A stretch of 64,000 nucleotides of DNA, taken from Collybia mongolica. Taxonomy: Eukaryota; Basidiomycota; Agaricomycetes; Agaricales; Clitocybaceae. Under the pieces are notes generated by a model, which had not been told where the DNA came from, did no database searches, and worked only from the letters and a program-made list of their open reading frames with translations. The translations under genes were made by a program, and so were the position numbers. Below, one piece after another: positions 21,887 through 34,362 of this stretch. The number at the start of each line of letters is the position of its first letter. The first letter of the stretch is position 1. The stretch covers positions 1,178,001 to 1,242,000 of the forward strand of contig JAAXNY010000011.1 of assembly GCA_013420905.1 (NCBI GenBank), written 5' to 3'.

Positions 21887-24617
21887 ATGGGAAAGGCGTC
21901 TAAATCTACGAAGAAATTCGCGTCAAGCGGACAACTCAAGAAAGTGATTCAGGCGCGACACAAGCATCAGCAAATTCGCAAGAGAACTCAAGGAAAACGG
22001 GGAGCGCGAGATGGGAAGGATAAACCGAAGATCTTAGAGAAGGATGAAGAAGAAGAGGACGAAGAGGATAAGGGTGCAGTCTCTAAGAAATCAGCCAAAG
22101 GGTGTGTTTACATCCGGATTAAGGATGTACAAATGATCTTATCATATTCCGTGGTGAAGCAAGAAAGGCATGTCCGTCGATGATATACTTAGTGGTGGGT
22201 TTATGCATGAGACGGACGATGACGATGGTGGTGATGGCGATGATGAGGTCAGTCAATCACAGTATATGAATGGACATCGCTTTATACGTTGTGAATTTTC
22301 TAGGATATGGACGAGGATGAGTCCGACGGTGAAGAGGAGGATGACTTCGAAGACGATGCATCTTTCGCGTCTGTGGACGACTTAGAGGGTAGTTCTATTT
22401 TACACTTTTAGATTGGGATAACCTGAACGATTTCTTCCCCATGTAGAGGAAGGCGAAGCCCATCTTATGGAACTGTCTAAACTTGCTGAGAAGGACCCCG
22501 AATTCTACAAATACCTACAAGAGAATGACCAAGAACTCTTAAACTTCAACGCAGAAACGGCTCTTGATACGGATTCTGAGGATGACATGGCAGAAGATGC
22601 TGAGGATGTTGAAATGGAAGACGAGAAAATGCCGATTCTCACAAAAAAACACCTGCAGGGCTGGCAAAAAGCTCTACTGGAGGTAAGTATATGGATTCTC
22701 GCATCAACAAAACTCGTTGACCCCATAGAGCAGCAACGGTCTCTTAGAGCGCTCCGCAAACTCTTAATTGCCTTCCGGTCCGCTGCACACATGAACGAGG
22801 ACGGCCAAGTACTTGCATGGAGTATAGATAGCTCCTCAGGTAAGTAGCACTCTATTACCACCATTCTCATACTCACCCAGTCTCAGTTTATAATAAGCTT
22901 GTCGTTACCGCCCTCAGATATACCCCAGTCGTTCTTGAGCACCATGTTCCTTATAAAACACTTGCGAATGGGAAATTGTTCGTTAATTCTCTTGTTCGAA
23001 AAGGTGAAAACTAATAATCCGCAAAGCAAAGCTCCCACTCAAACCCAAAAGCTCAAGACGCTGCAAAAGCTCATTTTGTCACACTTTCACAACATCCTTC
23101 ATATACTTTCGCAGCTCACTGACAAAGATATGCTTCAACTGGCTGTGACAGAAAGCGCCAAACTCATCCCGTATATCGTTAGTAGTCGGAAAGCCGTCAA
23201 GCTTTATCTCAAGGTACGTGTTTGTGCTAGGCTCTCAGCATCTTCTCCATTAATACCACTCTTTAGAAATGTTTAGAGCTGTGGTCGAGTGCCCAGGACA
23301 GCATCCGAATTACTGCCTTTCTCGCGATCAGGAAACTTGCTTCGGCAACTGACGAATCGATCCTGGATAACGTGCTCAAGGTACGTTTTTCTTGAAACGT
23401 GACACTAAACACCTCAACCATTCTCAACGGGCCTTGTGACAGGGTACCTACTTGACGTTGATCCGTTCATCCAAGTCCACGAGCGTACATACACTGCCGT
23501 CTATCAATTTAATGAAAAACTCCGCATCGGAGGTTTTCTGTATCGACCATGCCGCGGCATACCAACACGCTTTTGGTTATATTCGACAGTTAGCAATTCA
23601 TCTGAGAAATAGTATGAAAGTCAAGACCAAGGTTCGCACTTTCATTTAGCCCTTTTATGCTGAATTCATTGGATCATTAGGAAGCATACAAGCAAGTCTA
23701 CAATTGGCAGTACGTCCATTGCATAGATTTCTGGGCTATCGTACTTGCACGTGCTTGCGATTCCCAGACCCAAGCGGATAACAGTGGCAAGGAGAGTGAT
23801 CTGAAACCTCTGATATACCCGCTCGTCCAGGTCTGTCTGGGGGCAATAAAGTCAGCATTAAAGTATCTGCTATCGATGAATGTTTATCATCTGACAGCCT
23901 GCCACTAGACTCATTCCCAACAGCCGGTCGTACCCATTCCATCTGCACGTCATTCGCTCGCTTCTTCATCTTGCCAAACATAGTGAAACATATATTCCCA
24001 TCTCGCCGTACCTCGTACCGATTATTGCCTCGACTCTCTCGCCCTCTTCGCGCCCCAAATCATCGACTCTGCGGCCCCTGGACTTCGAGGTCCAGATTCG
24101 TGCCCCACAGCAGTACATGAAAACCCGGGTCTATAATGAAGGTATCCTAGAGGAGGGAACATACCTTCTGGCGGAGTGGCTCTCTAGTCCCGCTGTCCAG
24201 GGTAGCATTGCTTTCCCTGAGATCATTGTCCCGATAGTTGTTTTGTTGCGCAAAAGCTTAAAGGGCGCCAGATCTGGCACCGGCAACAGTTCCGGTAAGG
24301 ATCAGGGACTTGTCAAGGTATTGTTGGAACGGATCGAAGAGAGTGCTCGATGGGTCGAGCAACGAAGGAAGAATGTGTCATTTGCTCCCGGTAAGCTAGG
24401 GGCCGTGGAAGAGTGGGAGAGAGAGCTCAGGTCTAAAATGGACGACTCGCCACTGGGTAAGTATGTCAAGGTGCAGAAAAAGAGCAGGGAGAAGCGTCGG
24501 AAACTTGTTGAAAAGGCAAGTGCCCGTGACATTATTCCTTGTGTCTCGCCGAATGGGGATTTTCTCATACGATCTCCATAGGCCCGAGAAGGCGAGGACG
24601 AGATCTTGGAGGACTAA
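21887..24617 (+). CDS. NOC2: Nucleolar complex protein NOC2 (ribosome biogenesis)
   Basis: Pairs with NOC1 and NOC3 to mature and export pre-60S ribosomal particles from the nucleolus. Begins MGKASKSTKKFASSGQLKKV and a basic stretch, followed by acidic blocks (DEEEEDEEDK and DDDDGGDGDDE), typical for the family. Next come LSKLAEKDPEFYKYLQEND, LTKKHLQGWQKALLE and RSLRALRKLLIAFRSAAHMN, then the helical-repeat core split by many short introns. The 3' part reads GILEEGTYLLAEWLSSPAVQ, EIIVPIVVLLRKSLK, then KKSREKRRKLVEK. The last intron (24516-24581) uses a GC donor (AAG|gcaagt); the final exon gives AREGEDEILED. Two internal exon edges around 22,900 and 23,700 are approximate. Confidence 0.94.
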
Positions 24618-25192
24618 ATGATTATCTCGAATGGGAGAGCATATATGACTGAGGGCTTGGCCTTTTCACGTCGTTCGCTGCCCCATTGCTGATGGTTTTA
24701 TTTCCGGTGTATTGCGCTTCACTAAAAGCTACCCTGTACACGTTGTGCAATTTCTGTAGTTGGCTCAGCCACATCATCACTATCTATGGCGGTGTTTGGC
24801 GGCCAAAAACCTCACTTGTCTTGTTGATAGTTCTATAATTATCGACGAGTCGCGCCAATCGGAAGAACATGTTTACGGCTGATCATCGTGACCAAACGTT
24901 TTTGCGTCCAGTGCACGGCATCACGCGTACCTCTCACGAACGACAGTTGATGAGCTCTTGCAGTTCCATCCTGACTTGCGGCTGCGGGATTTTGCGACAA
25001 GGGCGTAAGATTTCTAGGTTTCCTATGAGATCTTTCGATTTAAGCAACGCTAAGGGAGACGGATATCAGCGATATGTTTCGGATAAAGTGCCCAGAGCGC
25101 CACATTCGTAATTGGCTACATATTGGGTCTTCCGGATATTCGAGCCGTAATCTCAGCGTCCAAATCACACAAGTCGCACCTCAAGTCAGTAA
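24618..25192. other. Intergenic between convergent NOC2 and small-protein genes
   Basis: About 575 bases of 3' flanks. A plus-strand open frame (24869-25111) lacks any recognisable feature. Nothing else seen. Confidence 0.5.
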
Positions 25193-25576
25193 CTACCATA
25201 TCCCAAAGAAGACTTTCCACCATGGTCTGCCGATTCCCTGAGCACTCTTTTCATAGCCTTCCACAAGCCGATCGTAATGAAGGGGCGCCGAAGCGGGTTG
25301 TAATGTTTTTTTAGACAGGGGATACTGAAAGTAAAAGGCATCCATGTTACCGGGACACTCGAAAGGTTCGCGGGAGAAGCATACCTGCTTATAGACATCG
25401 TTATCCCTCAGCGCACGTGCAGCCTGAACGGCCTGGGGTGTAAGCCTCGGATGCGTGGCAAGGGAATGTAGCAAGGTTGGCAGCTGAATGTTCGGCCGGA
25501 ATGGGTCTTTGACCCATGTAGCAGCAATCGTGCTGAGCTTCTGAGCAATTTTTGTGGGTGCCTTGACGGTAGCCAT
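25193..25576 (-). CDS. Small conserved-looking protein, possibly mitochondrial
   Basis: Two exons (25576-25385 and 25324-25193) around a 60-base GT..AG intron give 107 residues: MATVKAPTKIAQKLSTIAAT, then a DPFRPNIQLPTLLHSLATHP stretch, ALRDNDVYKQ, then YPLSKKTLQPASAPLHYDRL and the end WWKVFFGIW. I do not recognise the family. The lack of acidic residues at the N-terminus, basic character and short length would suit a mitochondrial inner-membrane or ribosome-associated protein, but this is only an impression. The intron is a multiple of three and has no stop in frame, so unspliced mRNA would code a 127-residue form. The ATG is preceded in frame by GTG, so 25576 is the first proper start. Confidence 0.7.
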   Translation of the reverse strand: MATVKAPTKIAQKLSTIAATWVKDPFRPNIQLPTLLHSLATHPRLTPQAVQAARALRDNDVYKQVCFSREPFECPGNMDAFYFQYPLSKKTLQPASAPLHYDRLVEGYEKSAQGIGRPWWKVFFGIW

Positions 25577-27493
25577 GTTGCGCACCCTCGAAGTTGGATT
25601 TTGTACGGTGATAGCTCCAAGTAGAGAGGACTTATGCGTGATATGGAAAGTTTTGAAAGATGAAGGTATGTTGAAAAGGAACTAGGGTCGACCCTGCTCG
25701 GAGCCAAATCACATTCGAACTCCGCTTATATTTTGAGGTGGTAGTAACAGGATTACTCTCAGTTTGTCACCTACCCAAAGCTTGAGTTATACTTCATAGA
25801 AGAGCAGTGATTCAAAGTGCTCTGAAATATTTCATGCTTCTCTAGCATGCTAACTTCCTCCATTTCTGCCGGATTTGACATGCGCTCGGATCACCATCAT
25901 CCCTTTCATTTTCCGAAGCTTTTCGTGAACATCTGCGAGACGTCGACACAATACACGACGACCCGTGGAAAATCACTTCTACTATGTAATTACTGCATAG
26001 GGGAGTCAGTCGCTTATTCTTTGTTACTTTTTTTCCTAATAGGATTTTTAGACCGCGCAGGTCGCGGTACTTTTCCTTCAATGTCTGGGGACTTTCCAGC
26101 TTTCTTGGCCACATTGGAAATACCGAAAATTCTGCTTGGGTTAACCGGCCTTCGATGTCCATAGAATCACGACTTGCCCCATAGGCTTTATCATTTATGC
26201 TCATCCATCGCACGGCTCTTTGGGAGCTAATATATCACCTCGCGTTACTCGCGGCGGACAAAGGGTTGACTCCGCCCACTCTGATCATAAAGCGACATCA
26301 TGTCTCGTTGCTCACGGATATGCGCTTGGGTGTATATTCCTGGGCGTCCTGGATCGCCAACCAATCCGTGTCCCGGACCGCTACCGAGTTTTCCACACAG
26401 ATGTGCTTAGGTATCAAGCGATTTACCCGCTCTATAATTTCAACAGATGGTAAATAATCTCGGACGATTCGGACACATCCGCGGATTTCAATCAAGGTTG
26501 TCTTATCTGCTATGCTTTGCCGGATTCCAATCTTGGGTCAGCTGTTGCGAGGAAGTTCCATGGACTGACGACGCGCCGTGAGACGGGACGAAGCATACCC
26601 TCTATCTATATGATCATCATCTCGCCGGGCATGGTTATGTTGGTTGTACCACGGCACAAGCCGATACGCGAAGACTTCTGGAGGCATTCCAGACCGTGGT
26701 TCATACTTTCCTGGAGAACCCACAATGGCTTCCCGAAGGTAAATTAGCCCCACCCCCGCGGCTTGTCTGATCATGGGAGACGTATGTAATGACCCCGGCA
26801 TTATCTTTTCCTCATGGACTCTTCCCAGCGCTTCGAAATCTTCGTTACGAATACTGGACCTCCTTCCGCTGAACCCCTCTCAAGTTGCAACCCGAGGTAT
26901 CACAACTCTCGGCCCCAATATGCTAAGTGCTCTTAGTCCTGGAATACTATTTAGACCTGCTCCTAACTCCCTTCTGACGACTTCAATGAGGTCGTTTGAA
27001 CAGGGAAGACATCATTTCATGATTTCCAATCACACGCCAGCGTGGTCTCCAAATTAAAATAACTTAAGCCGATCCCATTGCTTGAGTTTTCTAATTAATT
27101 TTTGATTTTTAAACAAAATCATTCCACATGTATATAATTTTTTCCTGCGTTCGATAACAATCACGAACGGCGCCAAAAATCTCATAGCACATTACCATCC
27201 CCAACGATATTTTATGTCCGAGATGCAGCGGTTCTCACTCACGGTGCATATATATTCACTTGACACGATGGTGACATTGTTTTACGCAAGGCTGCGTGTT
27301 GGCCGCTGTCCAACGTGGTGCCCCATGTCGCGTCAACCTGATACCCTCCGTATCAGACCTTTTGGGGCTGGCTGTCATTCACAGAATACACAGCCACTCA
27401 GGTACACACGCTAAAATGAGCGCCCTTCACTGCCTCCTTGCAAATTCAACTTTGAGCTCCAAATAGCGCTTATTCTCGACTTCTATTATCGCG
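25577..27493. other. Long intergenic region
   Basis: About 1.9 kb. Several overlapping open frames of 60-125 codons occur on both strands (for example 25842-26213 minus and 26197-26457 plus), none with a recognisable motif or spliceable continuation. No terminal repeats, tandem repeats or RNA genes seen. The right end should hold the Hsp70 promoter. Confidence 0.5.
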
Positions 27494-30400
27494 ATGAGTT
27501 GTTGCGGTGACCCCAAAGATGGAGCGGAGAACAAGCAGCCTCAGAATGCATATACTCCGAATACGATCACCAATCAACAACCCGGTCCGCATATGATGCT
27601 TGAGAGGCCGTTGTTCCAACAACCGACAATTTCATCTCCACCGCTAGCACATGGAACACTTCAGCCTGTCTGGGGTCAACCGACGTTTTTGCCACCAAAC
27701 GTGAACGGTTTTGGTGGTTACGACCCAGATTCATCTCCCCCTGCTTTGACCAATACCTATAGTGGCTCAACGTATAATGGGTCCAGTGGATTTGCCTCCA
27801 TACACGAGCCGTTAATGCGGCCAGGTTCTGCACATCAACCGATGTATGGGACAGGATCAATGGGCGACCAGCACCGCATGTCTCCACCCCCGAAGCCTAC
27901 GTCGCCGCCTCCTGACGAGGGAAAAATGTCCATATCAATTGATTTCGGTGCGTCAACTTTTTCTATCGCCATTTATATTACATTTACATTGAAAGTTCTC
28001 TCAGGAACAACCTTCTCCGGCGTTGTGAGTTTTTTTTCATAAACAATTCTCGATGTCTTTCTAAGAATCATCAAGGCATATGGCTCCTCCCGAATAGCAG
28101 GCGGTCAAGTCCAACAAATTCTCAACTGGCCGGGATCTTTTGAGACGTTCAGGAAGGTTGTTGTTCTTTGATTTATCGTGTTCGTACGGTACTGAAAGGT
28201 GTACAGATTCCCACATGTCTTCTGTATGACGAGCATGGGAGAATCCTGGCATGGGGATTGGAAGCTAAATACACCCAACCAATGCAGGGAACAACACGTT
28301 GCGAGTGGTTCAAATTGTTCTTGGAGCCTCGTGTCCTTCGGGATGAATCTGCTGTTGACCCTCGCCTTCCTCAGTTACCGGTTTGTGTTGCAAACCTTTG
28401 GATCTGAATCCTCAAATGACGTTAGCATCGGGGATAGATTGGAAAGCGGGCTATCGATCTTATCATCGATTTCCTGAGCTGTTTATGGGAATATGCAAAG
28501 GAGCGAATCACCCAAGAAATTGGTGCAGTCGCAGACCTGAGTATGCCTTGTGTCCGTCGAAAATGGCCTTGCCCTGACGCGATCTTGTAGATTCGGCGGA
28601 TGTCTGGTTGACAGTTCCTGCAGCATGGGATGCAAAGGGGTGTGATATCATGCGTGAAGCAGCCATCGCTGCCGGGCTTGTCCAGAGCTACCGTGCAGAC
28701 GATGTAAATTGGCGAGACCGCCTTAGGATCATCACGGAACCGGAAGCTGCAGCTGTCCACTGCGCACACTTGACGGATGTTCACCATCTGAAGCCGTCGC
28801 AGAATTTCATAGTTGTTGATGCAGGAGGTGGGACTGTGGACTTGGTTCGTCACTTGCCGTGTCTTTGATGAAATCTCCTGGTTGATCGGTCCCTGCAGGC
28901 AGTTTACAAGGTTGGTGGCGTCTCCGAATCGTTCCCTTTCTGTTAGGTCTTCGGACTCATTGCAACAAATTTCTTTCACCCTCGCATTCCGCGGAATAGA
29001 TTATTGGCCAAATGGCAAACCTCGAGATCGCTGAGATGTGCGCCAGGTCGGGTGCTAATTGTGGAAGTTTATTCCTCGACCTTCGTTTCCGACAGCTCGT
29101 AAAGGTAGACTACTGGTGTGCTGTAGCCATGATGTTTTAGCTTAAGTGCTTCCCCAATAGTCGCTCTTGGCCGACCACCCTGCGCACCTTGATCCTGCGT
29201 CACTTGCCGCTTTTAGTGCGTAATTTTTAACGCGGTATTCTGCGATTTTCAAAGCATCTTTTCAGTGCATGCCTTCAGTGAAACCGACAAGTTGAATTAT
29301 GTCGGTTTAAGCGATGACGGTTAGTGACGATACGGCCCTTCATTATCAGTCCATCTCTGACGTTTATCGAAGATAACATGTTCCATTTCACGTGCTTTAA
29401 CGTTGAGGATCCCCACGATCCCTCAGTCGGACTCATAGATGGGCAGTTATCCATTCCTGGCAACTTGCTACGTAAAGAGGTTTTTGATCCCGTTGTGGCT
29501 GAGGTTGGTGATATCCCCAAGCGACTGGGTAAATTTCCAAGCGTGATGGTTGCAATTATAGGTACTTCAGCTTATTGAAGATCAAACGCGTAAGCTGGAT
29601 CAAAGGATTCATGCTCTTTTGCTCGTGGGAGGTTTTGCTGGGAGCGAGTATCTGAAACAACGTGTCGAGGCAAGCCATAGACTTCTCTCTCGAGGAAAAC
29701 CATCTGACTTGGGATCAGGAACAATTTTCGTCGCGAATCAGAGTCATCGCGAGGCCAGCCGATGCTGATACGGCAACCCTTCGAGGTGCTGCACAATATG
29801 GTTTAGCACGGCGGCCTCTGGTCTCCAGTGTGATCGCACCTCGATCGTACATTATGAAGGTTAATAGCGAAGTACCCACACCACCCTTCAGGACTCATCC
29901 TTTCATTCTTTATCGGAACTAGGTCAAACTACCGGCGGACCAAGAGGATTGGATGAAGCGGCCTGCATATATTAAACAAAATGACGCGGGGGTCGCGATC
30001 TGCGAAAACAGGTACACCATAATACTTCCTGCTTCTCGCCGATCTAAATTGCCGGCGGTTCGGGTCCTCATAGATTGCAGTACCTTGTATCGAAGGGAGC
30101 TATCCTTCGGAAGGGGTATGTCCTGTTTGATGCGCTACTTCTTTCCCATATGGTTTTACTGATCTCGACTGCCAGGCAACGACTGACTACGAAATTTTGG
30201 TATGTTTAGTGGGAAATTTGCCCTTGAACCAAGGAATCTGATGGATATTTGCAGTAAATTTTCTCAGTCAACACAGGGTATAGCTACTTCCTTCCGTATC
30301 GCTCTTAAATGTTGAGCTCGCATCCTAGACTCGGCATTCGTCGCCGTTCTTTACACTAGCGACACGGATAAGATCATGCGGTATACTGATGAAGGCGAGA

Positions 30401-30693
30401 CTTCCGAGCTCTGCAAATGGACTGTCGATCTGTCATCACTACCCACGTTCCAGCAGAACGCCGAGATGCCCCAACCCGGCGGGTTCTATACAGGTGGGAG
30501 TCCTGGGATGTGTCATTGGGCCTGAACTAACCTCCTGTTAGAATTCGAGCTGGGTTTGGAGTTGGACAGCGCCGAAGTACGGGGTATTCTCTTGTACCAT
30601 AATCAAGAATGGGGAAGGTTCGCTGATTTCCGTTATGAATGTAATCTTTTTTGACATTTGTATGTTAGGGTGACCTTTGAATTTCTGAGTTAG
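27494..30693 (+). CDS. HSPA12-like Hsp70-family ATPase with proline-rich N-terminal extension
   Basis: Actin-fold ATPase of the divergent Hsp70 group that is expanded in mushrooms; it lacks the classical substrate-binding domain and its client is unknown. The first exon starts MSCCGDPKDGAENK and adds about 150 residues rich in Pro, Gly, Ser and Gln before SISIDFGTTFSGVAYGSSR (phosphate-1 loop). Further motifs: ILNWPGSFETFRK, CLLYDEHGRILAWG, LTVPAAWDAKGCDIMREAA, IITEPEAAAVHCAH, IVVDAGGGTVDLAVYK (phosphate-2 loop), NLEIAEMCARSGANCGS, HALLLVGGFAGSEYLK and, near the end, KIMRYTDEGE. The last exon gives VTFEFLS and stops at 30691-30693. At least a dozen introns; the junctions around 28910-29010 and 29180-29370 were chosen to keep frame. 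No stops interrupt the exons, so it looks intact. Confidence 0.88.
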
Positions 30694-31352
30694 GGGCGCG
30701 GTTTCGATCTGTCAGACTTATACCTCAGTTTTAGTTACACGGAGTATTTTCCCCTGGTTAATGCATTGCTTCGCATGTCGGCGGTCGCCGATACAGCATG
30801 TGATCCTCTTCGCCATTCCGTCACCATCGCATCGAGTCGTCAGTCTCACACAATTGTCGGAGTCTCATCTCAACCACCATCGAGGTCATCGGTTGTCAAA
30901 TTCATCGCGACAACCAAGCGTTGATTCTGGCCTTCACGGCTTTAAAGCCTGTAATACCCAATCTTCATACTTGGTATGCCCTCTCTTCATCGTATCCAAG
31001 GGTAGTGAAAATTTACACTTAAGAACGGCTTCCAAGCCGACGTAAAATTTGCTTCCAGGAATTGACTTTCTTGTCGATAGTTGATTTCGATTTCCCTTGG
31101 CCTGGCGTGGCCCTCGGTACCTGCTTTTTTTTTCGGCGTCCAGTATGGGCAACGTCGAGATCGTTGAGCCGCCCATAGACGCAAGCATGGATATCCGGCG
31201 AAAGCCGAGATTCAGCAACTCCGGCTTACTCCGTTGTTGACCCCGCCGCAAATGCAGCGATCGATCGGGAGCGTCACGGTCCCATCTAATCACACCCAGC
31301 AAACTTATAAAGCGCAAAAAAAAAGTTTGGTCATTTCCTATCGTTGTCCGCC
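30694..31352. other. Intergenic, ALO1 promoter
   Basis: About 660 bases between two plus-strand genes. A TATAAA box at 31306-31311 lies 42 bases before the ALO1 ATG. Nothing else recognised. Confidence 0.5.
31306..31311 (+). promoter_or_regulatory. TATA box of the ALO1 gene
   Basis: TATAAA in A-rich surroundings, 42 bases upstream of the ALO1 start; close, but within the range for fungal promoters with short leaders. Confidence 0.45.
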
Positions 31353-33064
31353 ATGTCCACCCAGCTCACCGCGCGTCCCAGCGAAATTCCTCTACAGAAC
31401 CTTTATAAACTTCTCCAACCGATTACTGTTCCCTCTTCATCCCCACGAGCCAGCTTTTCCAACTGGGGGCAAACTTTTCATTGCACTCCTCTAGCAATTT
31501 TCGAGCCGGAGAATGAATACCAATGCGAACTCATTGTGGAACTTGCTCGTCGCGAAGGCAAAGTCCTGAGAGCTGTCGGCGTTGGCCACAGTCCAAGCGA
31601 TCTGGCCTGTACCAATGATTTCATGTTGCGCACGGTGAAAATGAATCGCGTTGTCGAGGTAAGAATTAACCTTTCCTATTTGCTCCTGTTTAATCCCCCC
31701 GACATGGTTCTCTTCTCTGTTATCTTGCGAAGCTAATCTTACCTGCTTGACACACAGGTGAATGCCGAAAAGAGGTACATTGTAGCCCAAGCCGGAATTA
31801 CTCTTCATGACCTGCATGCTGAACTTGGCAAGCATAACCTTGCGATGCTCAATGTCGGTTCCATATCAGACCAAACACTCGCTGGGATCGTCACGACCGC
31901 CACACACGGCTCGGGTATCGGATTCGGCGTCATGTCAACACATGTGATGGCGTTAACATTGCTTTTGGCTGACGGCTCTCGTGTAACCTGTTCTCGAAGT
32001 GAACAGCCGGATTTGTTTAGCGCTTCCTTATGTGGGCTCGGATCTACGGGTCTCATTCTACATATCTATCTCGAAGTCGAACCTGCTTACCGGCTCAAGG
32101 AGCTTCAAGAGACCTTGCCGTTTGCAGAGGTGGTGGACAACCTTGATAAACTCGTTTATTCAGCGGAGCATGTGCGGTTTTGGTGGTTCCCGACCACGGA
32201 TACGGTGCGCTGTAGTTATTCGGACAGGACACAGGAGGTCGTTTTTGTTCGCGATTGTATTGTCGTTGGCGCTGATCGTACCTATCTCAACAGCCCAAAA
32301 ATCCTGCCGGTAGTTGGTGGTGGCACACCTTCCTGGGGTACCATGTCACACAACTGCTCTTATTCATATCGCGTTACCTCCTGTTCCTCAACACATGGGT
32401 CGGGAAATACAATTGCTGGCTAATCAGTTCTCGGACCGTCGGCGTTGATGACAGTCATCTAATCTTCAACGTAGATTGCCGGGTAAGCGTCCAGCTTACC
32501 TCATCCTCACTCAACAGCTCAAACACATCACTATAGTATCCCCAACATACTACAGAATGGGCGGTACCTTATCAGAACGTTCAAACCTGCTTGCGTGAAA
32601 TCAGGACGTGGTTGCAGCAAGAGAATTTGAATCCTGATGGAATCAGGCCACACGTCCCTGTAGAAATCCGGTTTTCTGCGCCTGATGATATCTGGTTGAG
32701 CCCGAGTTACGGTCAGCGGACATGCTGGATCGGCATCGTCTCTTATAAGTGAGTCTCTCAGAGGTGCTTTACATCCTTATTGACAGCCCGATGCTCTTTT
32801 AGGCCTTATGGGTTCAATGTGCCTTATCGAAAGTATTTTGGGGGTTATGAAACGATAGTCTCTCGACACCAAGGCCGACCCCATTGGGCAAAAGCTCATC
32901 GCCTCCAGCCCGAGATCCTTCGGACACTATATCCTCGATTTGACGATTTCGTCCGGGTCATAGAAGATGTTGATCCGCGTGGTATGTTCCGGAATGAGTA
33001 TGTTCAGCGACACGTAATGGGACGACCAATCAGTGGCCGACTTTTCAAGACGCGCCCTGTATAA
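31353..33064 (+). CDS. ALO1: D-arabinono-1,4-lactone oxidase
   Basis: Mitochondrial outer-membrane flavoenzyme that makes D-erythroascorbate, the fungal vitamin C analogue, from D-arabinono-1,4-lactone with release of H2O2. Seen: RAVGVGHSPSDLACT, whose His is the covalent FAD anchor in yeast ALO1; VGSISDQTLAGIVTTATHGSG of the VAO-type FAD fold; a hydrophobic segment YHVTQLLLFISRYLLFL that could anchor it in the membrane; and the C-terminal RPHWAKAH signature with FDDFVRVIEDVDPRGMFRNE. Five exons, joined in frame at about 31660/31759, 32254/32302, 32484/32538 and 32748/32803. The start is the ATG at 31353. Length and motif order match the family; nothing missing. Confidence 0.95.
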
Positions 33065-33156
33065 ACCTACTTCTATTCTTATCTATACCCAGCTATAGTC
33101 ATACATTACCTTCCAACCACTGCCTGTGTAATCCTATGTAGTCGACCTACAAAGAC

Positions 33157-34022
33157 CTATAGCCCGAGCTGTTCCTTGATTGATTCCCGTACTATCCTCT
33201 CATATTCTTCTCGATTGTCTCGGTACAATTTGCAACAATCTATGTTGGCACCACTTTCAAGATTCGGTTCTTAGGTGAAAGCGGTATGATCGGTAATTGC
33301 ATCGTCACATGTGTAGACATACATATTTAGCTCACCTGCCAACATTGATATCACACTGAGAATGACCTTCTCCACACTTTGCACGGGACTCCAGCGCTCT
33401 GATGCCTGTTCATACATGGTTGGGTCGTCCCCAGGCGTGTGTAGTATCGAGATACAAACGTTCCCATCGGTGTATACTAAAATAAATTATCGGATCGTGC
33501 GGTCATGACGTGCAGGATGGATGTATCTCTCACTATTCGGATGGAACAGAGGGGGGTCAAATTTCATCTTGAACGGGGATAGCGGATAGTCGGTTGGCTG
33601 GAGCAATCTCATTTGAAATACATGTCAAGGACGCAATGATCACCTACAAATGTCAGCTTCGCTGCGAAAACGCCACCCTCCTGAAAAGCAAAATGTTCAA
33701 GCACGACATTGCGGCGACCGAGTGGATTGATATGCAGCTTACAAAGGGCGTATCCTTGGGGCCACATATAAGCGCTTCCCAAGTAAAGAAGTCAGATTCG
33801 GAGATTGGACCTTTGCGAAATGAAATTATTAAGGGTACGAAGAGAGCGTAAGATGCGGGAGCTTACCGGCAGTGAACATGCCATCCGGCGAACCTGCCAT
33901 GGAGATGATCAATACTTCAAAGCTTTGTTTGAGTGGGGATTCATACCCCCCGAGGTCAGTTGCTTGTACTCTGTCATCAACCTTCGCAGGGCCGTGGAAC
34001 TATTGGAGCCTCTTGCAGCCAT
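33157..34022 (-). CDS. UBC7: Ubiquitin-conjugating enzyme E2, UBE2G2/UBC7 type
   Basis: E2 of ER-associated degradation; loads Lys48-linked ubiquitin with HRD1- or Doa10-type ligases. Six small exons. Exon 1 gives [20 protein letters not shown]; then [60 protein letters not shown], then [19 protein letters not shown] (active Cys) with the acidic insertion loop [14 protein letters not shown] that marks UBC7/UBE2G/CDC34 enzymes, and [20 protein letters not shown] at the end. Stop at 33157-33159. Convergent with ALO1, only 92 bases apart, so the 3' UTRs probably overlap. Confidence 0.93.
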
Positions 34023-34362
34023 AGCGAAAGATACGAAAGGGTTACAGGAAGAGATCTGTTTACAACAATTGTTATGATCACTTGTCCCATATAATTAATT
34101 TATGTCACATGACCTTCCATGCACAACTCCGCGAGCACTAGTCACAATGGTGGAAGTAAATGCTCTGACTGGCGTAAAAAGGCTCAGCACATTCCACAGA
34201 TCGCCCCCCTGAGCGGCTAGAAACTGAGTAACCGTGTAGCATCACACAAGACTACCAGAGAATTTGTATAATGTCAAGTTTATAAGAAATAAGATCTAGT
34301 TCAAAAAAGTCATTGCCAAGCTTCAAAGCGCGATAACAACAGGTTCAAGGTACGGTAAAACA
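34023..34362. other. Intergenic between UBC7 and RPC2 (same strand)
   Basis: About 340 bases: UBC7 promoter and RPC2 3' flank. No gene or repeat seen. Confidence 0.5.

Noticed and set aside
22505..22876. 123-codon minus-strand Ser/Cys-rich frame
   Set aside because: Antisense to acidic NOC2 exons.
26197..26801. Overlapping frames of 60-90 codons on both strands
   Set aside because: No motif, no consistent splice continuation, no similarity to neighbouring genes; treated as non-coding.
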